A DNA stretch of 11,451 nt from JBJHBY01 sp050485745 (GTDB lineage Bacteria > Pseudomonadota > Gammaproteobacteria > Pseudomonadales > CAMLJR01), in NCBI GenBank assembly GCA_050485745.1, contig JBJHBY010000105.1, forward strand, positions 1 to 11,451, read 5' to 3'. Positions 1-6,048 of the stretch are shown piece after piece. The notes under the pieces are model-generated. The model did not search any database. It was not told the origin of the DNA and saw nothing but the letters and a program-made list of their open reading frames with translations. The position numbers were made by a program, and so were the translations under genes. How positions within the stretch are numbered: position 1 is the first letter of the stretch; every line of letters starts with the position of its first letter.

Positions 1-654
1 GTCGATGAGCTTGGGGTGCGGCAGTTTCATCGCCTTCATGTATTCCACGAAGTCCGTTTCATTGGCGCCATCGCCGACCCGTACATTGAAGGCCCTCTCC
101 TCGCCAATGGTGCTCACGGTTCTGCCCTGGTAGTCGTGGGCGGGGTAGACCAGGCAGTCATCCGGCAGGCTGAACAGGCGTTTCGTGATGGACCGGTACA
201 GGGTGCGCGCGCTGCCCTGCTGGAAATCGCTGCGCCCGCATCCCCGGATCAGCAGGGCATCCCCGGTGAACACCATCGACTGATCCGACAGCACGTAGCT
301 CATGCAGCCATCGGTATGGCCGGGGGTGGCCAGGGCTCGCAGGGTGACACCGGTAACGCCAAATTCCTGCTGGTCCTCCAGGGGCAGATTCACATGCTCG
401 GCATTGATTACCCGGGCGGAGGCGATGCGGCAGCCAGTCTGCTGCTGCAGCAGCCAGGCCGCGGTAACGTGGTCGGCGTGGGCGTGGGTATCCACGACCA
501 GGCGCAGTTTCAGATTCAGTTCGCTGACCAGGGCGAGGTCCCGCGTGACCTGGCCGAACACCGGGTCGATCAGCAGCGCTTCGCGGCTCTGCTCGTCGGC
601 CAGCAGATAGGTGTAGGTGGAGGAGGTGGTATCGAACAGCTGGCGAAAGATCAT
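1..654 (-). CDS. ETHE1-type persulfide dioxygenase, metallo-beta-lactamase fold (partial, C-terminus outside window)
   Basis: The minus-strand frame is open from an ATG at 654 to the left edge (218 residues, no stop reached), so the C-terminus is missing. It carries the metallo-beta-lactamase motif HAHADH at residues 57-62, TPGHT at 110-114 (H113), GDALLIRGCGR at 131-141 (D132) and PAHDY at 171-175. The pattern GCGRSDFQQG at 138-147 is typical of the ETHE1/persulfide dioxygenase branch and separates it from glyoxalase II. By family knowledge, H57, H113 and D132 correspond to the mononuclear Fe(II) ligands, and the enzyme oxidises glutathione persulfide to sulfite in the cytoplasm during sulfide detoxification. 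Family members of about 230-290 residues imply only a short loss, unless a rhodanese domain follows. A GGAG lies about 8 nt before the ATG. It is transcribed in the same direction as the upstream tRNA-Leu but 258 bp away from it, so it probably has its own promoter; none was convincing. Exact substrate is inferred. Confidence 0.9.
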   Translation of the reverse strand, partial: MIFRQLFDTTSSTYTYLLADEQSREALLIDPVFGQVTRDLALVSELNLKLRLVVDTHAHADHVTAAWLLQQQTGCRIASARVINAEHVNLPLEDQQEFGVTGVTLRALATPGHTDGCMSYVLSDQSMVFTGDALLIRGCGRSDFQQGSARTLYRSITKRLFSLPDDCLVYPAHDYQGRTVSTIGEERAFNVRVGDGANETDFVEYMKAMKLPHPKLID

Positions 655-756
655 GGTGTGGTCTCCAATCCGGATCGCTGAGCACCGCCGGGCGGATCAG
701 CCTCGCGACAGGCGCCTGCTGGATTGAAGACAGTGCCAGTGTTCGACACGATTTAC

Positions 757-797
757 CAGACGCGTGTACACAGACGCGTGTAACAGACGCGTGTACA
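757..797. repeat. Three tandem copies of a 13-14 bp unit, CAGACGCGTGTACA
   Basis: The unit CAGACGCGTGTACA occurs at 757-770 and 784-797, and a one-base-shorter version ending TGTAA sits between them at 771-783. Each copy contains the palindromic hexamer ACGCGT, and the two outer copies also contain TGTACA. The array is the only clear structure in the 258-bp gap (655-912) between the persulfide dioxygenase gene and tRNA-Leu. It starts about 100 bp upstream of the dioxygenase start codon, a reasonable place for regulator binding, but the 13-14 bp period does not match a whole helical turn. It may therefore be a small minisatellite. Nothing else in the gap was recognised: no T-rich terminator after the tRNA and no convincing promoter for the dioxygenase. 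Confidence 0.85.
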
Positions 798-912
798 CAG
801 GTGGGGTGACCACGCCCTCTTATGCGTCGCCGTCACAGACATCCACGCCGGGCTGGTTTGGTCAGATTGGCTTGCGCCGGGAAATGTTCTGGGGGTCAAG
901 AGCTTGCGAGAA

Positions 913-999
913 TGGTGCCCAGGAGAGGACTTGAACCTCCACCCCCTTGCGAGGACCAGCACCTGAAGCTGGCGTGTCTACCAATTTCACCACCTGGGC
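913..999 (-). tRNA. tRNA-Leu (anticodon CAG)
   Basis: The minus strand folds as a class II tRNA of 87 nt. The acceptor stem is GCCCAGG paired with CCTGGGC, then discriminator A and an encoded CCA (913-915). The anticodon stem CCAGC/GCTGG encloses the loop TTCAGGT, giving anticodon CAG, which reads CUG leucine codons. A long variable arm, as expected for tRNA-Leu, precedes a T arm with loop TTCAAGT. The 3' CCA is genome-encoded. The gene appears to be a single-tRNA transcription unit with a strong upstream promoter (1059-1087). A tRNA-Leu next to rnr matches Pseudomonas-type gene order. No terminator with a T tract was seen downstream. Confidence 0.97.
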
Positions 1000-1044
1000 A
1001 TCGACCGAGTCGGGCTGTGGCGTCGGGGACGCCGGCATTCACCC

Positions 1045-1076
1045 TGTCGAGGACGCGCACTCTAATGGCCTCGACA
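1045..1076. promoter_or_regulatory. 8-bp inverted repeat flanking the tRNA-Leu -10 box
   Basis: TGTCGAGG (1045-1052) and CCTCGACA (1069-1076) are perfect inverted copies separated by 16 bp. The arms bracket the tRNA-Leu -10 hexamer; one arm covers the predicted tRNA start site and the other contains the proposed rnr -35 hexamer. Arm centres are about 24 bp apart, roughly two helical turns, as expected for a dimeric regulator binding one face of the DNA. Its use as an operator is inference from position only. Confidence 0.4.
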
Positions 1077-1087
1077 CAGCTTGTCAA
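1059..1087 (-). promoter_or_regulatory. Sigma70-type promoter of tRNA-Leu
   Basis: On the minus strand a perfect -35 TTGACA (1082-1087) is followed by a 17-bp spacer and a -10 TAGAGT (1059-1064). A GC-rich segment (GCGCGTCC) lies between the -10 box and the expected start near 1052; such discriminators are typical of stringently controlled stable-RNA promoters. The predicted leader of about 50 nt contains two short perfect hairpins, at 1002-1012 (CGAC/GTCG) and 1019-1033 (GGCGTC/GACGCC), just before the tRNA 5' end. Start site and stringent control are inferred. Confidence 0.75.
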
Positions 1088-1101
1088 TCCTCGCGTATAC
1101 T
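1071..1101 (+). promoter_or_regulatory. Probable rnr promoter, overlapping the divergent tRNA-Leu promoter
   Basis: On the plus strand TCGACA (1071-1076, five of six to TTGACA) and TATACT (1096-1101, five of six to TATAAT) are separated by 19 bp, slightly longer than ideal. The expected start is near 1108, giving an rnr leader of about 40 nt. The -35 hexamer of the opposite tRNA promoter lies inside this spacer, so RNA polymerase probably cannot occupy both at once. Confidence 0.5.
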
Positions 1102-1147
1102 GGGGCGATCAATTTCATTCCTTCTCTATATCGAGTACCCCCTACGC

Positions 1148-3544
1148 ATGCCGAAATCCCCCCGCCGCAAGGATCCCCACGCCGAGCGCGAAGCCCAGCA
1201 ATACGACAATCCCATTCCCAGTCGCGAGTACATTCTGCAGATACTGGGCGACGCCGGTGCCCCGCTGCCCCGTGATCGCATTGCCGAGCTGCTGGAGGTC
1301 AGCGGCGAGGAGCAGGACGAAGCCCTGCGCCGGCGCCTGCGCGCCATGGAGCGCGACGGCCAGCTGATTTGCAACCGCCGTGGCGCCTATGGCCTGGTGG
1401 AGCGCATGGACCTGGTGCGCGGTCGCGTGCAGGGGCACCGGGATGGTTTTGGCTTTCTGGTCACCGAGAAGGGCAGTGATGATCTCTATCTGAGCGCGCG
1501 GCAGATGGCCCTGGTCTTCGATGGCGACGAAGTGCTGGCCAGCATCGTCGGCACCGATCGCCGCGGGCGCAAGGAAGGCAAGATCGTCGAGGTGCTGTCC
1601 CGCAATACGCGCCAGGTGGTAGGGCGTTTCGTCGACCAGGGCGATGTGGGTTGCGTGGTGCCCGAGAACCCGCGCATCAACCACGACATTATCGTCTCCT
1701 CCGACAGTGCCCGCAGCAGCCGGGTGCGTGATGGCCAGTATGTGATGGTGGCGATCACCGCCCAGCCCGGTCGCCACAGCCCGCCTCGGGGAGAAGTGGT
1801 GGAAATCCTCGGGGATCACATGGCCCCCGGTATGGAAGTGGAAGTCGCCATCCGCTCCTGTGAGATCCCCTTCCAGTGGCCGGACGAGGCGCTGGCCGAG
1901 GCTCAGGCTCTGGAGCCGGAACCCAGCGAGAAGGACAAGCAGGGGCGCATCGACATCCGCCATCTGCCGCTGGTGACCATTGACGGTGAGGACGCGAAGG
2001 ACTTTGATGACGCGGTCTGCTGTGAGCCCCGCAAGGGTGGTGGCTGGCGTCTGTGGGTTGCGATTGCGGACGTCTCCCACTACGTGCGGCCCGGCAGCGC
2101 CCTGGACCAGGAGGCGCGCCACCGCGCCACCTCGGTGTACTTCCCGGATCGGGTGGTGCCGATGCTGCCGGAGGCGCTGTCCAACGGCCTTTGTTCGCTC
2201 AAGCCGAAGGTCGATCGCCTGTGCATGGTCTGTGAGATGACCATCAGCGCCAATGGTCGCCTCAGCGGCTATCAGTTCTTCGAGGGAGTCATGCACTCCC
2301 GTGCGCGCCTGACCTACAACCAGGTGGCGGCAATGCTGGATCCGGAGCACCCGGAGCACGCCCCGGCGCGCGCCGCCCACACGGAGGCTCTGCCCCACGT
2401 GGAGGAGCTGTACCGGCTTTATCAGGCCCTGCGCGATGCCCGCGCCGAGCGTGGTGCCATCGATTTCGATACGGTCGAGACCCGGGTGGTGTTCAGCGCC
2501 GAGCGCAAGATCGAGCGTATCGTGCCGGTGCTGCGCAACGACGCGCACCGCCTGATCGAGGAGTGCATGCTCTGCGCGAATGTGGCCACGGCGCGCTTCC
2601 TGGAAAAACTGCGTCTGCCGGCCCTGTATCGGGTGCACGAGGGCCCGGCGGGGGAGAAGCTCACCGCCCTGCGCCAGTTCCTGGGCGAGCTGGGCCTGTC
2701 CCTGGGCGGCGGTGCCAAGCCCTCCCCGGCGGACTACCAGGCGCTGCTGGCCGGCACCCGGGAGCGGCCCGACGCGCATATCATTCAGACGGTGATGCTG
2801 CGCTCCCTGACCCAGGCGCGCTACCAGCCGGAGAACAAGGGCCACTTCGGCCTGCACTACCCGGCTTACACCCATTTCACCTCGCCGATTCGCCGCTACC
2901 CCGACCTGCTGGTGCATCGCGCCCTGCGTTTCGTCGCCCGTGGCGGCGGTGGGGCTGTCATGCGCCTGTTGCGCGGCGGGCGCAGTGGTGTGCAGCGGGG
3001 CAAGGGGGCCAGGGCGCTGCCGCGGGAGGCGATCTACCCCTATGATGATGCCGCTCTGGTGGCTCTGGGTGAGCACTGCTCGATGGCCGAGCGGCGCGCT
3101 GACGAGGCCACCCGTGATGTCATGGCCTGGCTCAAGTGCGAATACCTGCAGGACCGGGTGGGCGAGGTCTTCGATGGCGTCGTCTCCGCGGTGACGGGTT
3201 TCGGCTTGTTCGTCGAACTGAAGGATGTCTACGTCGAGGGGCTGGTGCATATCAGTGCCCTGCAGAGTGATTACTATCACTTCGACGCTTCGCGTCATTG
3301 CCTGGTGGGTGAGAAGAGCGGCCAGGCTTACCGCCTCGGTGACGCGGTGGTGGTGCGGGTGGCCCGGGTCGATCTCGACGACCGCAAGGTGGATCTTGAT
3401 CTGGTGGCCGCGGCGGGGCGCAAGTCGCGTGGCAAGGTATCCGCTGCGGGGGCTGGTGCCGGCAAGGGTAGAAGCGGCAAGGATGGCAAGGACGGCAAGG
3501 GCCAGACCAGGAGCCGGTCGCGGCACCGGCGACGCAAGGAGTGA
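1148..3544 (+). CDS. rnr: Ribonuclease R (RNase R)
   Basis: A 798-residue 3'-to-5' exoribonuclease of the RNase II/RNB family that degrades structured RNA and takes part in rRNA and tmRNA-linked mRNA decay. An N-terminal winged-helix region (about 20-85) carries the family signature YDNPIPSRE, followed by cold-shock domains. The RNB catalytic domain has DGEDAKDFDD at 279-288; D279, D285, D287 and D288 align with the metal-binding aspartates D272-D281 of the E. coli enzyme. The HFTSPIRRYPDL motif lies near the end of RNB. An S1 domain covers about 670-750, and a Gly/Lys/Arg-rich basic tail runs from about 757 to 798. The tail is much shorter than in E. coli. The frame remains open upstream to 947, but ATG 1148 gives the expected N-terminus, since an upstream start would run through the tRNA region. 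The Shine-Dalgarno is weak. The gene is followed immediately by rlmB. Confidence 0.97.
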   Translation: MPKSPRRKDPHAEREAQQYDNPIPSREYILQILGDAGAPLPRDRIAELLEVSGEEQDEALRRRLRAMERDGQLICNRRGAYGLVERMDLVRGRVQGHRDGFGFLVTEKGSDDLYLSARQMALVFDGDEVLASIVGTDRRGRKEGKIVEVLSRNTRQVVGRFVDQGDVGCVVPENPRINHDIIVSSDSARSSRVRDGQYVMVAITAQPGRHSPPRGEVVEILGDHMAPGMEVEVAIRSCEIPFQWPDEALAEAQALEPEPSEKDKQGRIDIRHLPLVTIDGEDAKDFDDAVCCEPRKGGGWRLWVAIADVSHYVRPGSALDQEARHRATSVYFPDRVVPMLPEALSNGLCSLKPKVDRLCMVCEMTISANGRLSGYQFFEGVMHSRARLTYNQVAAMLDPEHPEHAPARAAHTEALPHVEELYRLYQALRDARAERGAIDFDTVETRVVFSAERKIERIVPVLRNDAHRLIEECMLCANVATARFLEKLRLPALYRVHEGPAGEKLTALRQFLGELGLSLGGGAKPSPADYQALLAGTRERPDAHIIQTVMLRSLTQARYQPENKGHFGLHYPAYTHFTSPIRRYPDLLVHRALRFVARGGGGAVMRLLRGGRSGVQRGKGARALPREAIYPYDDAALVALGEHCSMAERRADEATRDVMAWLKCEYLQDRVGEVFDGVVSAVTGFGLFVELKDVYVEGLVHISALQSDYYHFDASRHCLVGEKSGQAYRLGDAVVVRVARVDLDDRKVDLDLVAAAGRKSRGKVSAAGAGAGKGRSGKDGKDGKGQTRSRSRHRRRKE
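3476..3502 (+). repeat. Three 9-nt tandem repeats (GGCAAGGAY) in the rnr tail
   Basis: GGCAAGGAT, GGCAAGGAC and GGCAAGGGC follow one another in frame and encode Gly-Lys-Asp, Gly-Lys-Asp and Gly-Lys-Gly, from residue 777 of RNase R. Because the unit is a multiple of three, slippage would change the length of the basic tail without breaking the frame. Confidence 0.8.
3536..3541 (+). promoter_or_regulatory. Shine-Dalgarno AAGGAG that decides the rlmB start
   Basis: AAGGAG lies inside the last codons of rnr. It is 5 nt before GTG 3547 but directly abuts the in-frame GTG at 3541, which is too close for normal initiation. This favours GTG 3547 and implies that ribosomes finishing rnr are well placed to start rlmB. 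Confidence 0.65.
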
Positions 3545-3546
3545 GC

Positions 3547-4293
3547 GTGTCCGGAGATCATGTCTTTGGCCTGCATGCCGTCGAGGCCGTGTTGCGGCGC
3601 AGCCCCGGGCGCGTGCGCCGTCTCTGGGTCCAGCAGGGCCGTGGTGACGCGCGCCTGCAGGCGGTGCTGGATCTCGCCGCGGCCGCCGGTATCGTGGTGG
3701 TACCGGCCAGCCGCAGTGAGCTCGACGAGCGCGAGAGCGGTCGCCACCAGGGGGTGATCGCGGATCTCGCGCCGGCGCGCAGCTGGCGGGAGGAAGACCT
3801 GCCGGCCCTCCTGGCAGCCGCTCCTGCTCCGCTGTTGCTGGTGCTGGATGGTGTCACCGACCCGCACAACCTGGGGGCCTGCCTGCGCACCGCCGATGCG
3901 GCGGGCGCGCACGCGGTGATTGCCCCCCGGGACAACGCTGCGGGCCTGACCCCGGTGGCGCGCAAGGTGGCCAGTGGCGCGGCCGAGAGCATACCCTTCG
4001 TGCAGGTGACCAACCTGGCGCGCTGCCTTCGCGGCCTGCGGGCCGCGGGCGTGTGGCTGGTGGGTGCCGCGGGGGAGGCCGAGCAAAGCCTTTACCAGAT
4101 CGATCTGCGCGGCCCGGTTGCGCTGGTCATGGGTGCGGAGGGGCGCGGCCTGCGCCGCCTCACCCGGGAGCACTGCGACTACCTCGCGCACCTGCCCATG
4201 TCCGGCACGGTGAGCAGCCTGAATGTATCGGTGGCCACGGGCGTCTGCCTGTTCGAGGCGGTGCGCCAGCGCCTGGCCGGTGCGCCGACCTGA
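3547..4293 (+). CDS. rlmB: 23S rRNA (guanosine-2'-O-)-methyltransferase RlmB
   Basis: A 248-residue SpoU-family (SPOUT/trefoil-knot) methyltransferase, close to the 243 residues of E. coli RlmB, which 2'-O-methylates G2251 in the peptidyl-transferase region of 23S rRNA using S-adenosylmethionine. The N-terminal substrate-binding domain begins GDHVFGLHAVEAVL. The three SpoU motifs are complete: DPHNLGACLRTADAAG from residue 105, LVMGAEGRGL at 193-202, and LPMSGTVSSLNVSVATG from 216, where the cofactor knot forms. The chosen start GTG 3547 has a good ribosome-binding site; GTG 3541, which overlaps the rnr stop as GTGA, would add two residues. The gene is translationally coupled to rnr. No terminator with a T tract follows, and the rpsF promoter begins within 25 bp of the stop. 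Confidence 0.96.
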   Translation: MSGDHVFGLHAVEAVLRRSPGRVRRLWVQQGRGDARLQAVLDLAAAAGIVVVPASRSELDERESGRHQGVIADLAPARSWREEDLPALLAAAPAPLLLVLDGVTDPHNLGACLRTADAAGAHAVIAPRDNAAGLTPVARKVASGAAESIPFVQVTNLARCLRGLRAAGVWLVGAAGEAEQSLYQIDLRGPVALVMGAEGRGLRRLTREHCDYLAHLPMSGTVSSLNVSVATGVCLFEAVRQRLAGAPT

Positions 4294-4313
4294 GCAGATC
4301 CTGCACAATCCGG

Positions 4314-4342
4314 TTGCAAGCCGGCGCAACCTTGCATAAAAT
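4314..4342 (+). promoter_or_regulatory. Promoter of the rpsF ribosomal operon
   Basis: TTGCAA (4314-4319), a 17-bp spacer and TAAAAT (4337-4342) form a good sigma70 promoter, with transcription expected near 4349. Two overlapping inverted repeats cover it: GGTTGC/GCAACC (4312-4317 and 4326-4331) and TGCAAG/CTTGCA (4315-4320 and 4331-4336). They may be operator half-sites or coincidence. This promoter probably drives rpsF, rpsR, the DUF2232 gene and rplI. Confidence 0.75.
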
Positions 4343-4348
4343 CTGCGC

Positions 4349-4431
4349 CCTTTGCTATCCGCGGGCGTGAGCCCGTGTCACTCCTTGCCACACCGCTGCG
4401 TCGGGTGGCTGTTGAATCCGAGAGGAGCTTC
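4349..4431 (+). promoter_or_regulatory. Structured rpsF leader, candidate S6:S18 autoregulatory RNA
   Basis: The predicted leader of about 80 nt contains two hairpins. The first, at 4361-4376, has stem CGGGC/GCCCG (extended by a G-U pair) around GTGA and is preceded by CCG-containing sequence. The second, at 4387-4409, pairs GCCAC with GTGGC and CCG with CGG, with one bulged A (4392) and loop CTGCGT. The Shine-Dalgarno AGGAG (4423-4427) follows 13 nt later. Many bacteria control rpsF mRNA by binding of the bS6:bS18 heterodimer to a bulged leader hairpin; assignment to that class rests on position and shape, not on a consensus match. Confidence 0.45.
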
Positions 4432-4872
4432 ATGCGTCACTACGAGATCGTGTTTCTGGTCCACCCTGACCAGAGTGAGCAAGTGCCCGGCATGATCGAG
4501 CGCTACACCCAGACCATCGAGAAGGACGGCGGCAAGGTCCACCGGCTGGAAGACTGGGGGCGGCGCCAGCTGGCCTATCCCATCCAGAAGGTGCACAAGG
4601 CGCACTACGTGCTGCTGAATGTCGAGGCCAGCAACGAGGCCATCGAGGAGCTCGCCACCAACTTCCGCTATAACGATGCCATCCTGCGCAACATGGTGCT
4701 CCGCACTGACGAGGCCGTCACCGCAGAGTCACCCATCATGAAAGCCGAGAAAGAGGGACGTGATCGTCGTCGCGACAAGCCGCGCGACGACCGCCGGGAT
4801 CAGGAGCGCGGCGGCCGCGATGACGCGGACGACGACGCCGACGACACCGATGATGACGATTCGGACAACTGA
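4432..4872 (+). CDS. rpsF: 30S ribosomal protein bS6
   Basis: A 146-residue bS6 that pairs with bS18 on the platform of the small subunit. The start ATG 4432 gives the canonical MRHYEIVFLVHPDQ N-terminus and has GAGGAG upstream. The frame extends back to 4375 without homology, so that extension was dropped. Residues 1-100 form the conserved ferredoxin-like domain, including the EDWGRRQLAYPI segment and the NFRYNDAILRNMVLR segment. From about residue 103 a low-complexity charged tail begins: alternating Arg/Asp/Glu to about 130, then an almost pure Asp stretch ending SDN. The E. coli protein is shorter and ends in glutamates that RimK extends; here the acidic tail is largely encoded. First gene of the ribosomal operon, 32 nt before rpsR. 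Confidence 0.97.
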   Translation: MRHYEIVFLVHPDQSEQVPGMIERYTQTIEKDGGKVHRLEDWGRRQLAYPIQKVHKAHYVLLNVEASNEAIEELATNFRYNDAILRNMVLRTDEAVTAESPIMKAEKEGRDRRRDKPRDDRRDQERGGRDDADDDADDTDDDDSDN

Positions 4873-4904
4873 GCCCCCTTTCGACACTGCACAGGAGTAG
4901 AGTC

Positions 4905-5132
4905 ATGGCCCGTTTTTTTCGCCGCCGCAAGTTTTGCCGCTTCACCGCTGAAGGGGTCAAGCAGATCGATTACAAGGATCTGGAAACCCTGAAGGCCTAT
5001 ATCTCCGAAACCGGCAAGATCGTCCCCAGCCGTATTACCGGCACCAAGGCCAAGTATCAGCGCCAGCTCTCCGAAGCGATCAAGCGCGCCCGTTATCTGG
5101 CCCTGCTGCCCTATTCGGATTCGCACGACTGA
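4905..5132 (+). CDS. rpsR: 30S ribosomal protein bS18
   Basis: A 75-residue protein, the same length as E. coli bS18, which binds 16S rRNA with bS6. It begins MARFFRRRKFCRF and contains the conserved segments IDYKDLETLKAYISETGKI and PSRITGTKAKYQRQL. AGGAG lies 7 nt before the ATG. A run of seven T (4913-4919) spans codons 3-5, which is a slippage-prone spot so early in an essential gene. The C-terminus (LPYSDSHD) resembles Pseudomonas-type bS18. Confidence 0.98.
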   Translation: MARFFRRRKFCRFTAEGVKQIDYKDLETLKAYISETGKIVPSRITGTKAKYQRQLSEAIKRARYLALLPYSDSHD

Positions 5133-5152
5133 TCAGCGTCGGGATCTGAACC

Positions 5153-6013
5153 ATGCGCGCCTTGGCCGAATTCGTGATGAAGGGGCGGGCGCAGGCGGTG
5201 CTGGTGTCTGCGCTGGGCGCCGGCTCCGGTTATTTTGCCTGGGTCAGTGCCGCTGTGATTGCCCTCGTCTGCCTGCGTCGCGGCGCGGCCGAGGGAGTCT
5301 GGCTGCTGGGCTGGAGCCTGTTGCCGGCGTTGGCCCTGCTGATGTGGCGGGGCAACGTGGAGCCGATGGCCACCCTGGTGGCGGCGGCCGCCGCGGCGCT
5401 GGTGCTGCGCAATACCGTGTCCTGGCCGCTGGCGCTGCTGATGGCGACGGGTGGCGGCTTTGTGCTGGCGGGCTTGCTGGCGACCTTCGGTGCCCAGTCC
5501 CTGGCTGTGCAGCAGGCCCAGGATATGCTGCAGCAGCTTTATGCCGGCTTGCAGCAGGCGGGTGGCCCGGAGCCGCCGGTGCTGGGTGCCACCCATGTGG
5601 CAGCCCTGTTTGGCCTGGCCAACGCCCTGACCGTGGCCCTGTGCCTGATTCTGGCGCGCTGGTGGCAGGCCCTGTTGTACAACCCCGGGGGGTTCCGGGA
5701 TGAGTTTCACCGGCTGCGCCTGCCGGCCTGGATGACCACCCTGCTGATCGGGGCGGGAGTACTGCTGGCGGTGGCCGGGCCGGATTGGCGGCTGTGGTCA
5801 CTGATGGTGTCGCTGCCGCTGCTGGTGGCGGGCTTTGCCCTCCTGCACGGTTTGGTGGCGGCGCGTGGCCTGGGTACGGTCTGGCTGGTGGCCTGCTACC
5901 TGTTGTTGCTGGTGGCGGGTTGGCGCGCGCTGATGCTGTTGTTGCTGCTGGCGGTGGTGGATAGCTGGTACGACCTGCGTGGTCGGGCCACGAAGCGGCC
6001 ACCGCCGCACTGA
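5153..6013 (+). CDS. DUF2232 family integral membrane protein
   Basis: A 286-residue, very hydrophobic protein with about eight predicted membrane segments: roughly residues 11-41, 47-64, 69-84, 89-111, 149-168, 193-210, 213-232 and 240-275. A polar Gln-rich loop lies near 112-148. The segment RWWQALLYNPGGF followed by DEFHRLRLP (about 168-191) is characteristic of gammaproteobacterial DUF2232 proteins found between rpsR and rplI. The start is ATG 5153, 20 nt after rpsR, with a modest GGGA 8 nt upstream. It ends with a short basic tail. Molecular function is unknown to me; the conserved position suggests co-expression with ribosomal proteins and DnaB, not that it is a ribosome component. Family assignment is from recognition. 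Confidence 0.85.
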   Translation: MRALAEFVMKGRAQAVLVSALGAGSGYFAWVSAAVIALVCLRRGAAEGVWLLGWSLLPALALLMWRGNVEPMATLVAAAAAALVLRNTVSWPLALLMATGGGFVLAGLLATFGAQSLAVQQAQDMLQQLYAGLQQAGGPEPPVLGATHVAALFGLANALTVALCLILARWWQALLYNPGGFRDEFHRLRLPAWMTTLLIGAGVLLAVAGPDWRLWSLMVSLPLLVAGFALLHGLVAARGLGTVWLVACYLLLLVAGWRALMLLLLLAVVDSWYDLRGRATKRPPPH

Positions 6014-6048
6014 CGCCGATCCGAGAGGACGGCCTGAATCGACTGTCT

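Noticed and set aside
158..685. A 175-codon minus-strand frame overlapping the persulfide dioxygenase
   Set aside because: A different frame of the same strand, lacking motifs; the metal-binding motifs lie in the frame that starts at 654 and runs off the left edge.
947..1147. N-terminal extension of rnr upstream of ATG 1148
   Set aside because: It would be translated through the tRNA-Leu region and both promoters and has no family similarity.
1142..3526. A 794-codon open frame antisense to almost the whole of rnr
   Set aside because: It mirrors a GC-rich coding gene, the protein is compositionally odd (His/Gln/Arg-rich) and has no recognisable motif, while the plus-strand RNase R is unambiguous.
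4821..4866. GAC/GAT trinucleotide run as a microsatellite
   Set aside because: Explained as codons of the Asp-rich bS6 tail; units are irregular and mixed with other codons.
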